Shown here: one piece after another, positions 41,401 through 54,395 of the stretch
Layout: every line of letters begins with the position of its first letter
Numbering within the stretch: position 1 is the stretch's first letter
Assembly (NCBI RefSeq): GCF_000220395.1
Contig: NW_004086916.1
Coordinates: 1-64,000 of the forward strand
DNA length: 64,000 nucleotides
Source: Ichthyophthirius multifiliis
Taxonomy: Eukaryota > Ciliophora > Oligohymenophorea > Hymenostomatida
Direction: 5' to 3'
Notes under the pieces: generated by a model
What the model was told of the DNA's origin: nothing
The model's input: only the letters and a program-made list of their open reading frames with translations
Database searches by the model: none
Made by a program: the position numbers and the translations under genes

Positions 41401-43808
41401 TTTTATTATTTAAGCACCTGCTCATATTACTTAGATGGTTATTAATATGTATAAAAAATCGGAAAGTAATCATGAAGATAGTGATAATTTAAGAACAGAT
41501 GATTAATAATCAGAAGTTATTTATGTTAACCTAAATTAATATGATATGGGAATAAGGACTAAAAGATTAATTAATAATAGAATTGTAAATATTTTAGAAG
41601 ATGATGAGGCTGTAATTTCTGAAGATGATCAAGAAAATAGCGTTTTTTTTAATTAAATTGGAGATAAATATGAAGATGCTGAAGATTATCATATATTTAA
41701 CTAAACTAATTCTATATAAATCATAAGAAAAGCATTAAGTACAAATCATAATGTATATATTTAATTTATAAAATAAATAAATAAAAAATGTCAATATTAT
41801 ATATTATATATTTGTTAATTAAAAAAAAATATATATAAAGCATAGTTCTGTTATCGCATTTAAAAAAACAAGCTTAACATGGATATTACTTATAATAGCA
41901 TTAATAATATTTTAATATGTATTTTCATATAATAGAATGAAATAATATTAACTATCATTACCAGTAATAAAGAAAATAAATAATAGATTAGTAGATGAAA
42001 ACGAAATAGTATCAAAAATAATAGATTTGATAAATTTATAAATGTACCCTTAGTTAAGAAATATAAAAAATGAATAAAAAATTCGGGAAGATATAGGTAA
42101 AATAATTGATGATATAAATTCTATAAACTCTGAATTAGGAAATGAAAAATATCTTTCATATTTTTAAGATTTTGAAATTAAAACTATAAAAATGCGTGTT
42201 TTTAAATACAAAAATGCCATTTATATAGAAAAAGATATTGATTTATAAAACGCAATTATTGTTTTTGCGTCTTTAAGTGAAAAAATAGGTAAAATAAAAA
42301 CCGAAGAAATTAGTTTAGAAAATGAATTCGTAAATACTATCTTATTTAATTTTTATAATTAATTAAATGAAGTTTTAATCAAATAATTAGATCACGTTTT
42401 TTCTTTTGTTTCTTATGAAATAAACTAACTTGAAATAGAACTTATTCTTGCACTTGTAATAATTATTATTATTACATTATTTGCTATTTTTTTCTTTATT
42501 TTTCTCACTTTGATAATTAAATCTTAGAGAGAAAGCATACTTTTCCTTTTTTTGGATATTCCTTAAAAACATGTCTTTTATTTATATAAGCATTGTGAAA
42601 AGTTCTTGGATTCTTATATTTCAATTAAAGAACTTATGTCAAAAGTTTAAAATAAAGGATTATAAGATTCTTCAGAAGATGAAGAAGATGATCTCGAAGA
42701 TCAATATATAGAACAAGAAATGAAAAATAATAATAAAAAAGACAAAAACGATGATGAAAACGAGGAAAGTTAAGAAGAACAAAAAAAGAAGAGAAAAAAA
42801 ATTATTAATAAGTATAAATAAAATAAATATCAAGGAAGTTAATTTTTAATAATTAAATATATTTTAATACTGATAGTTACTCTTATTTATAGTATAGTTA
42901 ATATATGGAGTATTTTTGATCAAAAACGATAAATACTTTTCTTACTTCCTTAATTTCATTAAAATAATTAATTATCCAACTTATTTTCTTATTATCTAAA
43001 TACTTAAAAAATAATGTTAATTAATGAAAATTACACTGTCAATGGATCTTTTGCTGTTTCTTAAGCTTTTGATAATCTTAAAAACTTATTAGGAAATACA
43101 GGAAAATTAAGAAGAGTATTTATTTTATTTTTTAAATAATTAAATATGATATTTTTAATTAGTTTAATCTTGAAATATTAAATCAATTACCTGAATTTAG
43201 AGATTAATATATTTTAGTCTTTTATGGTAATGGTTGTTAGTTTTTAACAGAAATAACTTAATGTGAAACTATTATTGATGGAAATTTAAAATTAGTATAA
43301 ATATTATATTTAAATTTTATTTTTAATTTTATTTTGTTGTAACTAGGGTATTAATAACGTTATTTAACATTATTTTAATGTTTTCTAAGAAAATCTTAAT
43401 AAATACTATGAAATCGATAAGTATTAAATTATATCTAGTAAATAATTTATTGAATTATAAGATTCTTTGTATTCTAATTTTAGGAATATAGTTGATTACT
43501 TACTTGAGTATGAAGTTAAACTTATATTTGATGGCATTGAATCTACTATTAATATTCAAAGTTTATTAGTTGCCTTGTTTGCCTTAATGATGTTTACCTC
43601 ATTTATTTTATTTTGGAACCCTTCTATTAATAATATGAGACTTTAAGTAAATATAAATATTTTTTGATATGATTAATTTATTTATTTTTATTTAAAGCTA
43701 AACTAAACTATAGAAATGCTTAATATGATGCCTATTAAAGTTATAAAAGAGAATGTTAATATTAGAAGATTTGTAAAAGCCTTAATTAAATAAATGGATA
43801 AAAAATGA
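38444..43808 (+). CDS. Giant multipass membrane protein with PAS-like domain (ciliate TmcB/TmcC-like family)
   Basis: Eight exons (38444..38596, 38636..39760, 39810..39911, 39956..41752, 41841..43115, 43163..43294, 43347..43646, 43698..43808) total 4995 nt and 1664 aa. About ten hydrophobic segments fill residues 55-330. A soluble region follows that includes KLNIIGSRISQTVHEARSHY and then a PAS-like fold (about 680-800: YSVITNKKGEYGYIQSINLL, FGYQKEELIGKKI). A further membrane segment lies near 990, then a long extracellular-type loop, and two or three C-terminal segments (FALMMFTSFILFW). This layout matches the large PAS-containing membrane protein family expanded in Tetrahymena and Dictyostelium Tmc proteins. 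A sensory role is inferred. The first intron (39 bp, 38597-38635) is in frame, so that exon join is less certain. Confidence 0.8.
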
Positions 43809-45019
43809 ATTTTACTTATAATATATAATTAATAGATAATACTTTCTAATAATAATTTAAACATAATTTTTAATTATTTATATATATATATATGATGGTT
43901 AATTATATTTTAATAATATAAATAAATTTATATTCTGTGTTTATTTTATATAATATAAAGCAATTTTAATATTTTATTTATTTATAATAATTTTTTTAAA
44001 TGATTTTGTTTTAATAAAAATATGAGAATTTAATATTTTATATTTAATTTGTTCTATTATTTTTTTATAGATTTAACATATAAAAATATTATATATTTTT
44101 ATTATTTTATATTGATTATTTAAATAAAATTTACATTTAATATTTTTTTAAAATATTTATATCTTATTAAAAAATAATTTAAATATATAATTTATTTTAA
44201 TAAAAATATTTTTAAATTTATATAATTTATACTATTAAAATATGTTAAATTTATTTTATAATTTTTAATTATCTAAATTAAAAGTTTCAGAAAATTTTAT
44301 AATATTTTTTTTTTAAATATTGCTCTTTAATCTATTTTTTATAAATAAATAAATAATATGTTTTTGTTAAATAGTTTCTAAAAACATTTATTTTATTATA
44401 ATTATATTTTAAATTACAATATATTATGAAAAATATCAATAAATTAAGATTTTTTAATTATTTATACTGATTATTTATAATATGAATTTATTATTATATG
44501 ATAAAAAATTATTATAATTTTGATTTTGACAATATTTTTATACTATCTATATTATAATTTTATTATTAATTATTATTTATTATTTTATATAATTAATTAT
44601 ATGAGAAATTTTAAATAAAAGTAATTTTTAAATTTTTAAAAATATATATATAATATATGAAAATGTATTCTTATTAAAATTTAAACTAATTTAAACAATA
44701 ATTTTTATTTAAAAAATATTATCATCCATATATTAATTTATATAATTTTATATTATACATATATTTTTAAAATAAATTTATTTATTTATAATTATATTCC
44801 TTAAATATATTATATTCTTTCATAATCATTTTAATATAACAAATAATCCTAATATGTTTTTATTTATTTAAATATATATTAAAAAAATATAAATTATATC
44901 ATTTCCAATAAATTAAAAATAAAATTTATATAAAATTACATTTATAATTATAACTATTATAATTTATTTAAATATATAACTAAATTATATTTTAATAAAT
45001 AACTAAATATTTTATTTTT
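43809..45019. other. Convergent intergenic region and unresolved 3' end of DENN gene
   Basis: 1.2 kb of almost pure A/T. In the DENN reading frame no TGA occurs for more than 700 bp here, so that gene's true stop probably depends on an unrecognised intron in this block. Confidence 0.45.
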
Positions 45020-48000
45020 TTATGTAAATGAATTATATTAATCATCATTATAATAGTTTTCAATAAAATAAGTGAAAATTTAAGAATTTACAAATTTAGA
45101 TAAAAATTTTTTATCTTCTTTATAAGCATTATTTATTATTTTCTTACTGAATTTTTAATAATCTAATTCCTATTATATTTTATTATTTATTATTTATAAA
45201 AAAATATTTACTTAATATTCTTGATTTTAAACATATTATTATTTATTAGGTATTATATCAATAAAGCATTATCTAATACTTTCGTTAAATGTATTCAATA
45301 TTATTTCAGCAATATCATCTTCTGATTTAGTTGAAATAAACTTTAGTTTAGTCTAGAGATCTTATTTCTCATTATTTAATTATTTAATTTTGGAAAAGTT
45401 TTTAGTCTCTTTTAATCCATTTTAATTAATTTGGGAATAAAGCTTTTCGATTTTATTTTTAAGATTATTTAAATGAGGCATATTAAATTTGATATCTTTA
45501 TACATTTTTTAATCTCCAACAATAACATTCTATTAGTCTAAATCCACAAAAATATAATCCGGATATTTTTAGAAAAAATTTATTTCTTATAAATATATAT
45601 TAGATCTATTTAATCCTATTATTAAAGGAACTGGAGAGTCTAATAAAGTTAATAAAGATTCTGGAATTAAATAAATAATTGGATGTGGCCATTATAAAGG
45701 ATATATTAGTTGTTCAAAAGTATGTCTTTTTTATTTTATTTTATTTTTATTAATTTTAATGTTTTATTATTTTACATTGTTTAAGTTAAAAGACAATTAT
45801 TTTTGCTAAAAAATATTACTGTGTTTTCATGTAAAATAGCATTAAATATAAACATCAAATCTCCCATCTTTAAATTTGATAAAGTTAATACCAAGCTCCA
45901 TTTATGGGTCTTTGTATTTATTATTTATATTGGCTAAATAAAATAAGATATTTAATCAAATGCAGTATTTAAATTCAGTGTTTACTAAAAGCCAGTTATT
46001 AGACATTCTTATTTTTTAGGTAATAATATTTTTTTATTTTGTTCTATTGTATTTATAATAAAGTCACCATCTAGTTAGTATAATATTTTTTTATCTGTTT
46101 CTTTTTTATCTTAATATATACTTATTCTTTGTATTTTAATATGGTCTTGAAAAAAAAAAAAAAAAATTAGAATTTATAATAAATAAATAATTTAAAGTAA
46201 ATAAAAATTAAATTACTTACAAGACTAAGTAACATATCCTAAAAAAGTTCATAAAAAGGATAAAAAGTAACAAAACAATAAACTTTATAACCTTTCCAAA
46301 ATATTCTATTTTTTTTATTTTCTAAATTAAAATCTTCTTCATTTTAAGTCTTTTTTAAATATTTTTTTTAATTTATTTTGTTTAAAATTACTGATTCAAT
46401 ATAATCTTCGATTTTTAAACAAAAACAATATAATAATCTATGAGGATTTATAGCATCTAAAACATTATTCTATTAATTTAATTGAACATTATAATATTAA
46501 TCATTTTTCATAGTAAACATAAAGAACTTATCATATAGTTCAGTTTTTATTCCTGAAAATAAAATCCTTAAATTTTAAAAGTAAATAATAATTAATAAAT
46601 AAACAAAAAATACTATTTAACTTTTCTAAAAGAATGACTTATTTTTAATCTTTTAGCTTTACATCTAAATGGAAATACAAATTCATGTATTATTTTTTAA
46701 GTTTAACTTAATTATTTTTTTTTTTAAAAAAAAAATATATCATAATATAAACATTAATTTTACTCATTTTATTCATTTTATTCATTTTCAGATAAAGAAT
46801 ACAATATCTTTCCTGGAGTAAAAACTTCTTAGGAAGAAGCAGTATTTAAATTAAACTCTTTCATATCAGCCTTATCAAATCCTAATACATAAAAAGATTC
46901 AAAAAGGCATTAATTATTATTATTTTTTATTTTCTCAATTTATTAGGAAACATCATCTTATGCTTATGGACATTTAATTGAATTTATTGAATTTGTTTAA
47001 TCATCTTCTTCAGTTTATATAGTTTTGATATTTTTTTTTGTATTAAAAATAATTGATTTTATTGATAATCTACTTTATTTATATTATTATTTTTGTGTAT
47101 TTGATTAACCTTCATCAATCTATTACATTGTGACTTTTATTGTGGAATTTCTAGTACTTTTTCTTTAATTAAAAATTATTTTATTTTATGATAGCTAAAT
47201 ATTTTATTAAGAATTTAATGGCTTTATTGTTTTTCCATTTGAATTTTAAAAATATTTAGTGTTTTTAATTTCTTCCTATATTTTAGAAGGACTATCGCAT
47301 CCATATTTTTCATTTTCTATTTAAGGATTCTCCAAAATTAAAGAAAGAGATTAATTTTTTTATACTTCTTTTAATGCAGTTAACTATTTGCTTAAATTTA
47401 ATAAAGGAGATTTTGGTGAATTTTACTCTTCTTAAAATTCACTTTCGTAATTTCGCGCTACAATTGATTTTCCTATAGCCTTTATGATATCTACATCTAT
47501 TTTTATTTTTTATATTGATTTTTAAAAAAATAAATCTTACTTTATTCTTCTATAAATCTAAGAGATTCTGTCATTTTTTATTTGATTATAGATGATTATT
47601 ATATACCATCTTCTGATTATTAACTTAATGATGTGATAGTACTTGTTTTGTTAGTATTTTAAAAAGTATTTATTGTTTTGTACATGTTATTGCTTAAATA
47701 ATCTCCTATACATATTAATGAACTAAATTAGCGAGGAATTTTCGAATTTTATTTACTTTTATTATAACTAAATTCAAGTAATTAAGACTTTATTTATTTC
47801 TATAAGTTTAAGATTTTTTATTTTTATTATATATACTTTTATTCATATTCTTCAAAATTTTATTTCTATTTTTAAATTTATTATTATAATTCAATATTTT
47901 CTTATCTTTACTAAAAATTTTTCTTTTATTCCATTTCTAATTACTATTTTTAATAAAAATTTCATTCATATTAACAAATATTATTTATATTATTTTATTA

Positions 48001-48148
48001 TAAACAAAGAGAAAAAAAAAATATACTTATATACAGTTTTTAATTATTCATTTAAAATTTTTAACCTATCGACATGTTTTTCATTTTTTTCTAATAATTA
48101 TTCCAAAAGAAATATTTTTTGTTATTTATTATCAATTTTTTATTCCAT
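45020..48148 (-). CDS. DENN-domain protein (Rab GEF type)
   Basis: Minus-strand multi-exon gene starting at ATG 48146-48148 with a coiled-coil N-terminus (LEKNEKHVDRLKILNEQL). After a Ser/Asn-rich linker it enters a DENN region: CLFESFYVLGFDKADMKEF (uDENN start), HEFVFPFRCKAKRLKISHSF, then LIYPLQWPHPIIYLIPESL and SPVPLIIGLNRS (cDENN), VDLDQQNVIVGD, and finally FLSKFVNSQIFTYFIENYYN (dDENN). DENN proteins activate Rab GTPases in membrane traffic. The intermediate exons near 45800-46700 are only roughly placed. The 3' stop is not identified and 45020 is the last codon I trust. It is divergent from the P0 gene across 347 bp. Confidence 0.8.
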
Positions 48149-48495
48149 ATTTAATAAAATAATGTTATTAATAATATATCTTATTTGTAAAAAAAATATA
48201 ATCCTAAAAAAATTAATAATATGCTAAAATATAGATACATTAATATTAAATTTTTAAAATATATTTAATAGTATTCTTTAATAATATAAAATATATAGTA
48301 AATAAAATATATAATAAATAAAATATATAATAAATATTTTATTTATATATTACTTTTCATATATTTATATTATTATATTTATATACTTTTATTATTAATA
48401 ATTTTTATATTTAAAGATTTAAATTTAAAAGAGTTTAAATATATCTATTTATTATTAAAAATAAACATATTAAATCAAATTAAAAAAATCAATAA
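48149..48495. promoter_or_regulatory. Divergent promoter region, DENN and P0 genes
   Basis: 347 bp with a repeated AAAATATATAATAAATA-type motif at about 48290-48340 (two to three near copies). It presumably drives the highly expressed P0 gene. No defined element is recognised. Confidence 0.35.
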
Positions 48496-49603
48496 ATGCC
48501 GCCCGTTAAAATCGACAAGAAATCTAAAAAAAACGATTTTATTAGGAGATTTTATGAATTACTTTCCAAATATGACTAAATTGCTTTTAGCACTTTAGAA
48601 AATGTCGGTGCATTATAACTTTAAAAAATCAGAGGTCTTTAGGATAAAACAACATTTTAGTTATTGGAAAAAATGTAAAAAATTTAAACATATAAAATAT
48701 ATATTGCAACAATAACAAAAATTAATATAAAATTAAATAAAAAATAAAAATAGACAGTCATTAGAAAAGCCATATAACTTAAAGCTAATCCCCTCCCAGA
48801 AGATGAAAAATTATGATTGGTTCAGATAATTCGGACCTGAAAAACCTTAATTGAAAATATTACTTGAAGGAAACTATTTAAAGAACAAGATTGGATATAT
48901 TTTCCACAACGAATCTATTTCAGTATTAAAGCCTAAAATCGAATCATTTATAGTTCCTGCTCCTGCTAGAGTTGGCACTATTGCTTAAAAAGACGTCTTT
49001 ATTCCTCCAGGTCCTACTAATATGGATCCTTCATAGATTAACTTTTTCCACGCTTTATAAATATCCACAAAAATCTAAAAAGGTTAAATCGAAATTACTA
49101 AAGAAGTTCATGTATGTGTTAAAGGTAAAAAATCGGAAACTCTGAAGTTGCTTTACTTGAAAAAATGAATGTCTAACCTTTCTCCTACGGTATGAATGTA
49201 TATCTTGATTATGATAATGGAGATATACTTAATGAAGCTAATCTTTCTATTGGAACTGATTAAATTCTTGCCAATTTCTCTTCTGGTCTTAAAAATATTG
49301 CCGCTTTATCATTAGAATGTGGATACGTTACTGATGTTGCTGTTCCTCATTTAATTGCTAATGCCTTTAAAAATCTTGCTGCTATTGGGCTTGAAACTGG
49401 ATATAAATTTAAATAAATTGAAAATGCTGGTTAAGCTCCTGTTCATGCTGCTGCTGCATAAGCTCCTGCTGCTAAGGCTGCTGCTAAAGAATAACGTTAA
49501 CTTTTTTGTTTTTTATTTTTATTTTAATTTTATTATAAATAAAGCTAAAGTTGAAGAAAAAGAACCGGAAGAAGATTATGATATGGGTGATCTTTTTGGT
49601 TGA
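48496..49603 (+). CDS. RPLP0: 60S acidic ribosomal protein P0 (uL10), with apparent frameshifts
   Basis: ATG 48496 (MPPVKIDKKSKKNDFIRRFY) to TGA 49601-49603 (EEDYDMGDLFG). P0 anchors the P1/P2 stalk on the large subunit. Recognisable blocks are LENVGALQLQKIRGL, VIGKN|TVIRKAIQL across the intron (48676-48759), NPLPEDEK, and DWFRQFGPEKP. Next are ARVGTIAQKDVFIPPGPTNM, DPSQINFFHALQISTKIQKG, VQPFSYGMNVYLDYDNGDIL and an Ala-rich hinge. A second intron (about 49496-49543) precedes the acidic tail. Three single-base shifts break the frame at about 48652-48660, 48804-48814 and 49125-49135, each at or beside a short A or T run. Each side is well conserved, and codon use otherwise looks functional, so sequence error is likelier than a pseudogene. 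Confidence 0.92.
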
Positions 49604-52071
49604 TTTTCCTATTGAGATGTTTGTATTAAGTATTTTTATATTTTATTTTATTTATATAATAAAATATTTTAAGTAGGTTATCTTTTTTTTTTTTATTTAT
49701 CTTAAAAAAGAAAATATTAAAAATTAAAGTTTTTTTTATGTTATAATATAAAAATTTTTTGTTTTAAACTGTACATTTATTTAAACCGAAATAACACTTT
49801 TATAAAATTATATTAAAATAAATTATTTACAATATAGTTTGATATAAAAAAAATTATAGATTTATATTATGTTTCATTTATAAAATTAAATATTTTTATT
49901 ATTTCAATGTTATATGATATATATTTTAAAAATTAACAATAACTATAAAATATTTTAAAAAATTTAATTTAAATATAAATATATAAAAATTAAAAATAAT
50001 AAAAGTGAATTAAATTGATTTTAACCAATAATAAAATTTTAAGATATTTTTTTTTTTTATATAGAAACAAAAATAATAATATAACTTTTTTTCTTATTTT
50101 TTTATTACAAAAAGTATTTCTTTTTATTATTTTGTATATTTAACTATATAATAAAATGTTTATTTCAAAAAATAATATTATATAAAAAAGCTTATTAAAA
50201 TAATATTGTAAATTTTAAAGACAAATCAAAGTATAATAATGAAAATATTATGTATTTATTAATATATATATTCTAAATTTAAAAAAAAAGATAAAAAGTT
50301 AATTTCATAACTTAATATTAGTTAAAAAATCATATATTATATAAAAATAATTATTAAATATATATAAATAATAAAAGCAATATTAAAAGTTTAATATTAT
50401 TTTATATTTATAATTTATTTTTATATTTATTATTTGCAACAATTTTATTCTCCTTTTTATTTGTTTTATTAAAGATTTTAATGCTTCTAAAATCAGGTCC
50501 GAATTAAGTCTTTTATGATAATAGTAAAAAAAAAAAATTATATTATTAATATTAAATTAAAAAAAATATTCTTATGATTAAGGCTTTTTTAAAAAAATCA
50601 ATAATGGTCTATTTGATAATTTTTACAAAAGAAATTCGAATTTATTTAGCGCTTTTATACTTATTTAAAGTACAATATCAATAATCCTAATTTATTATCT
50701 TTATAGTATATAAAATGTTTTAATTTTTAAATTATTATATTTGCATAAAAAAGTTTATTTTTAATGATATTATATAATTAGTTATTTTTCAAAAATAAAT
50801 AATTAAATTAATTTAAAATAAAATAAAAATAAAAAAAGAATTTAAAAAAACTGCGGTTAAAGAATTATAATAATAAAAAAATTATTATTTTTATATTTAA
50901 ATACCAAATTTAAAACAAATTCGCAATAATTTTATTAGAGTTATATACACTATTATACAATTTAAACATTTTGTTTAAATAAAAAATAAAATTATAAAAA
51001 AAGTCCAAAAATATATAAGTTAATGTTAGTAAGTTCACACTCATTTTATTATATTATTTAAAATAAAATAAAACTAAATTTAATTAAATATAAATTAATT
51101 TAAAAAATGAATCAAATAAACTTATAATAGAAGTTATATTGATAAAGTAATTTAACATATATAAAAACATAATATGTTGGAATTTAAATATAACCTATAA
51201 CAGTATTAGTTATTTCGCTTTTTTTATTGTTATAATATTACTTTTGCATATATATATAAATTATTAAATTCGACAGAATCAGCATAAAAAGTAGATTACA
51301 TTATATGGAAAAGATGAAGAAGTGCTATAAACTTTAATTAGATTTTTATAATATTTTTTTTATTATAATAAAATATTTTTATATTTTAATTTATTTTCGA
51401 ATTATTAATTAAAATAAAAAATTTAAATTAACCTTTATTATTTATTTATTTTTTTAAAAAAAAAATAATAAAATTTAATTTTTTTTATAATTTTTTTAAA
51501 AAGAAATAAACCTATAATCAAAATAATAAAAAAGGAATATAAAAATATATAATGGATTTTTATATATTGCTTTTTTCAAAAATAATCCGCAAAAATATAT
51601 AAGCAAATGGTAATCTTTATAAATATATTTTGGTTTTTAAAAAAAAATTAAATAATAATTATCTTATACTAAATTATTAATTTATATTTTATTATTTTAA
51701 AAAAATAAATATAATAAAATAATAATAAAAAAAAAAATTAATTTTATAGAATTTTTTTATGTAAATATAATTTTATTTGAGTATAAAAATAATTTATACT
51801 TTATTATAACTTATTATTTATTTATTTGAATTATTATCAATGATCTTTCTATATAATAATATTATTTTTAATTTCAAATTTTAAATTTGAAAAGGTTAAA
51901 TTTAAAATTTCAAAGGCAATAGATATATTTTTAAATTAAATTACTTTTATTATTATTTTATATAAATAATTAATTAAAGAAGATAAAAGAAACAAAAAAA
52001 AATAAACAAGTATTATTTTTAAAACATAATTTATAGATTATTTTTGAATATTAATATATCTATTTTAATAA
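49604..52071. other. Long intergenic region without a supported gene
   Basis: 2.5 kb between genes in the same direction, A/T-rich with scattered short open frames. I could not build any exon chain or recognise any RNA gene. Confidence 0.5.
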
Positions 52072-53875
52072 ATGGAATAAAATAATAATAATAAAGTAAT
52101 AAATATTATATTTTAATTTAAAATTTTGATAAAAAATAATTACTTTTTATTAATATATTAATTTATTATTTATAAATACAGTCTCTTCAAGTATTTAACT
52201 TAACATAATAATAATAATAAGTTTTAAATGAATTACTGCCTAAATCATATTCATTCTAGTTTGCTTAAAAGCCAATAAGATAAAAAATTATAAATAAATA
52301 AAATGTAAAAATATATAAAAAAAAAATATTAAAAAATATAATGTATATAAAAATTAATAGACAAAAATAATATAAAATGAATATAAAAATGTTTATTAAT
52401 TATATGATAATTTAATTAAAAAAAACCTTCATAAAATATGCTAATTATATAAATTTCATTGTTAAATTATATATAAAAATATGAATATATAAATATATAA
52501 ATATATATATATATATATATTTTTATTTATTTTTATATATTTTTTTTTTTTCAAATTTAATATATATTTTTATATAAATTTATTATTTTAATTTATATCT
52601 TTTTACTATATATTTTTTTTTATTTTTAAATTTTAAATTTAAATAATAGGACAAGCACGATATCGATTCTTCTAAAGTTAATTAATTATATAGAAAATAA
52701 TAGTCTTAAAGAGATATTAAAAGATAAAATAGAAAATCATCTATAATCTCAAACTAAAATACAAATATACAAGGACTATAAATAAAGTTATAAAATATTC
52801 TTTAATAATTAAAAAAACATTAGAGTTCATCTCCTTTCTTATATCCTGTAGATCCTATATCATAAAATTGTTAAGATTATTTTTAAATAATAACAGATCC
52901 AATTGATTTATACACAATAGAATAAAATATAAAGTAAAAAATTTATAAATCATAGATTTAATTTTGTTCAGATGTTCGTAAAATATGGCATAATAGTTAT
53001 TTGTATAATAAGAAAGGTTCATAAATATATAATATGACTTTAATAATGGATTAGTTTTTTGAATAAATTTCAAGCGAAGTTTACAATATTGAACCTGTGA
53101 AAACAATTTAAAATTTACATAAATAAGTTGATATGTTAAAAAGAGAAATTAATAGCATTAATATTAAAAAAGAGGGAAAAAATAATTTTTAAAGCCTACA
53201 TGGAAAAAAATAATATAATAGAGGTAACCAATCTTATTTATAATCGAGTTTATAAGAAAAAAAAAATTGGGTCAAGCGATTTTATAATTACCTCCAGAAT
53301 ATTTTGCTGGAGTTTGGGATATTGTTTAAGGTGATAATAATTAAAATGCATATAATAAATAAGAATTAAGAATTAATATTGATTCATTATAACCTAAATA
53401 ATATAGAGATTTGTAGTAATATGTTAATTAAAAATTAGCTTTAGTGAATAAAAAAAACTTAAAATATAATAAAAAATGAATTCAAATAAAGTTAATTAAA
53501 AATAAAGTGTTAAATAGAAAAATATTATACAAGAGGATAATAATTCTATTTAAGATACAGTTATTGTTTAAGGTTTTTTTTTTTTTTTTAAATTATTATT
53601 ATTTTTATTTTTTAAAACAAAAAATAAATTAATAGAATAAAATATATTTTATAATTATCCTAGTTAAAGTGTTTTATCAAGTAATTAATAATTACAGAAA
53701 AACATAAATGAATAATATAATGTCAATAATAAAATAAAAAATTTGTAAAATTAAAAAATCATTTAAGAAACTAACACAGACTCTTCTTTTATTAGTGGTA
53801 TGTTTTTTTTAATATGATATTTATCAAATTTTTTAACTAAATTTTTTAGATGCAAGTGATAGTTAAAACTTTTGA
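52072..53875 (+). CDS. BET-type protein: single bromodomain plus NET domain
   Basis: Exons 52072..52095, 52182..52304 and 52650 onward. After an N/Q-rich N-terminus comes a bromodomain (about residues 100-190). It contains SSPFLYPVDP, then IITDPIDLYTIEQNIKQ, FCSDVRKIWHNSYLYN and MDQFFEQI; the acetyl-lysine Asn position is NSYLYN. A coiled segment leads to an extra-terminal (NET) domain: LGQAILQLPPEYFAGVWDIV, then RINIDSLQPKQYRDLQQYV. BET proteins read acetylated histones. The frame shifts by one at the 10-A run 53257-53266 between the domains, where 11 A would restore the conserved NET frame. The frame first stops at 53477-53479 in another A-run. An in-phase-by-one-base continuation (MNSNKVNQKQ..) with two more exons runs to TGA 53873-53875. 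Whether the protein ends at 53479 or 53875 is open. Confidence 0.85.
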
Positions 53876-54178
53876 ACTTATAATTGATTCTTTTTATATT
53901 ATAAAATCATAACAAATCAATTAATACATTAAATATATAATTAGAAATCTATTAATTTATAAAAAAAATCCTATTTTTATTATTTTATTTTTTTGGATAT
54001 AAATTATATTTTTTTGTTATTCCTTATTTTATCTTTATACTTTTGTCTATGATTAAAATTTATTTTACTAAATTAATAAATTCTTATTTATAAAATATTT
54101 AATAATAAACAAATAAATTTTATATAATACTTTTATATTTATTTACAATATATATAATAATTTCTATTATAAAAAAAA
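53876..54178. other. Intergenic spacer
   Basis: 303 bp of A/T-rich sequence, downstream of both the BET gene and the minus-strand tRNA. Nothing is recognised. Confidence 0.5.
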
Positions 54179-54251
54179 TGGAGAACCTGGGCATTGATCC
54201 CAGTGCCTCTCGTATGCTAAACGAGCGCTCTACCATTTGAGCTAGATCCCC
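54179..54251 (-). tRNA. tRNA-Ala (anticodon AGC)
   Basis: 73 nt with no intron. On the minus strand it starts GGGGATCTAGCTC and has a D-arm ending GGTAGAGC. The anticodon stem CTCGT/ACGAG has loop TTAGCAT (anticodon AGC, template 54216-54218). The variable loop is AGGCA, and the T-arm is CTGGG/CCCAG with loop ATCAATG. It ends with discriminator A and no encoded CCA. The acceptor stem pairs except for a T-T opposition at positions 6:67. The A54 in the T-loop matches the GATCGAT form known in eukaryotic tRNA-Ala. It stands out clearly by GC content. Confidence 0.95.
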
Positions 54252-54395
54252 AATTACGATAATATTAAATATAATATTATACATAATATCATATAATTTT
54301 AAAATAGAAATAAAATTTATATTTATTAAAATATATAAAAATATCAAATATTAAATATAAAAATAAAAAATAAATATATTATTTATAATTTTTAT

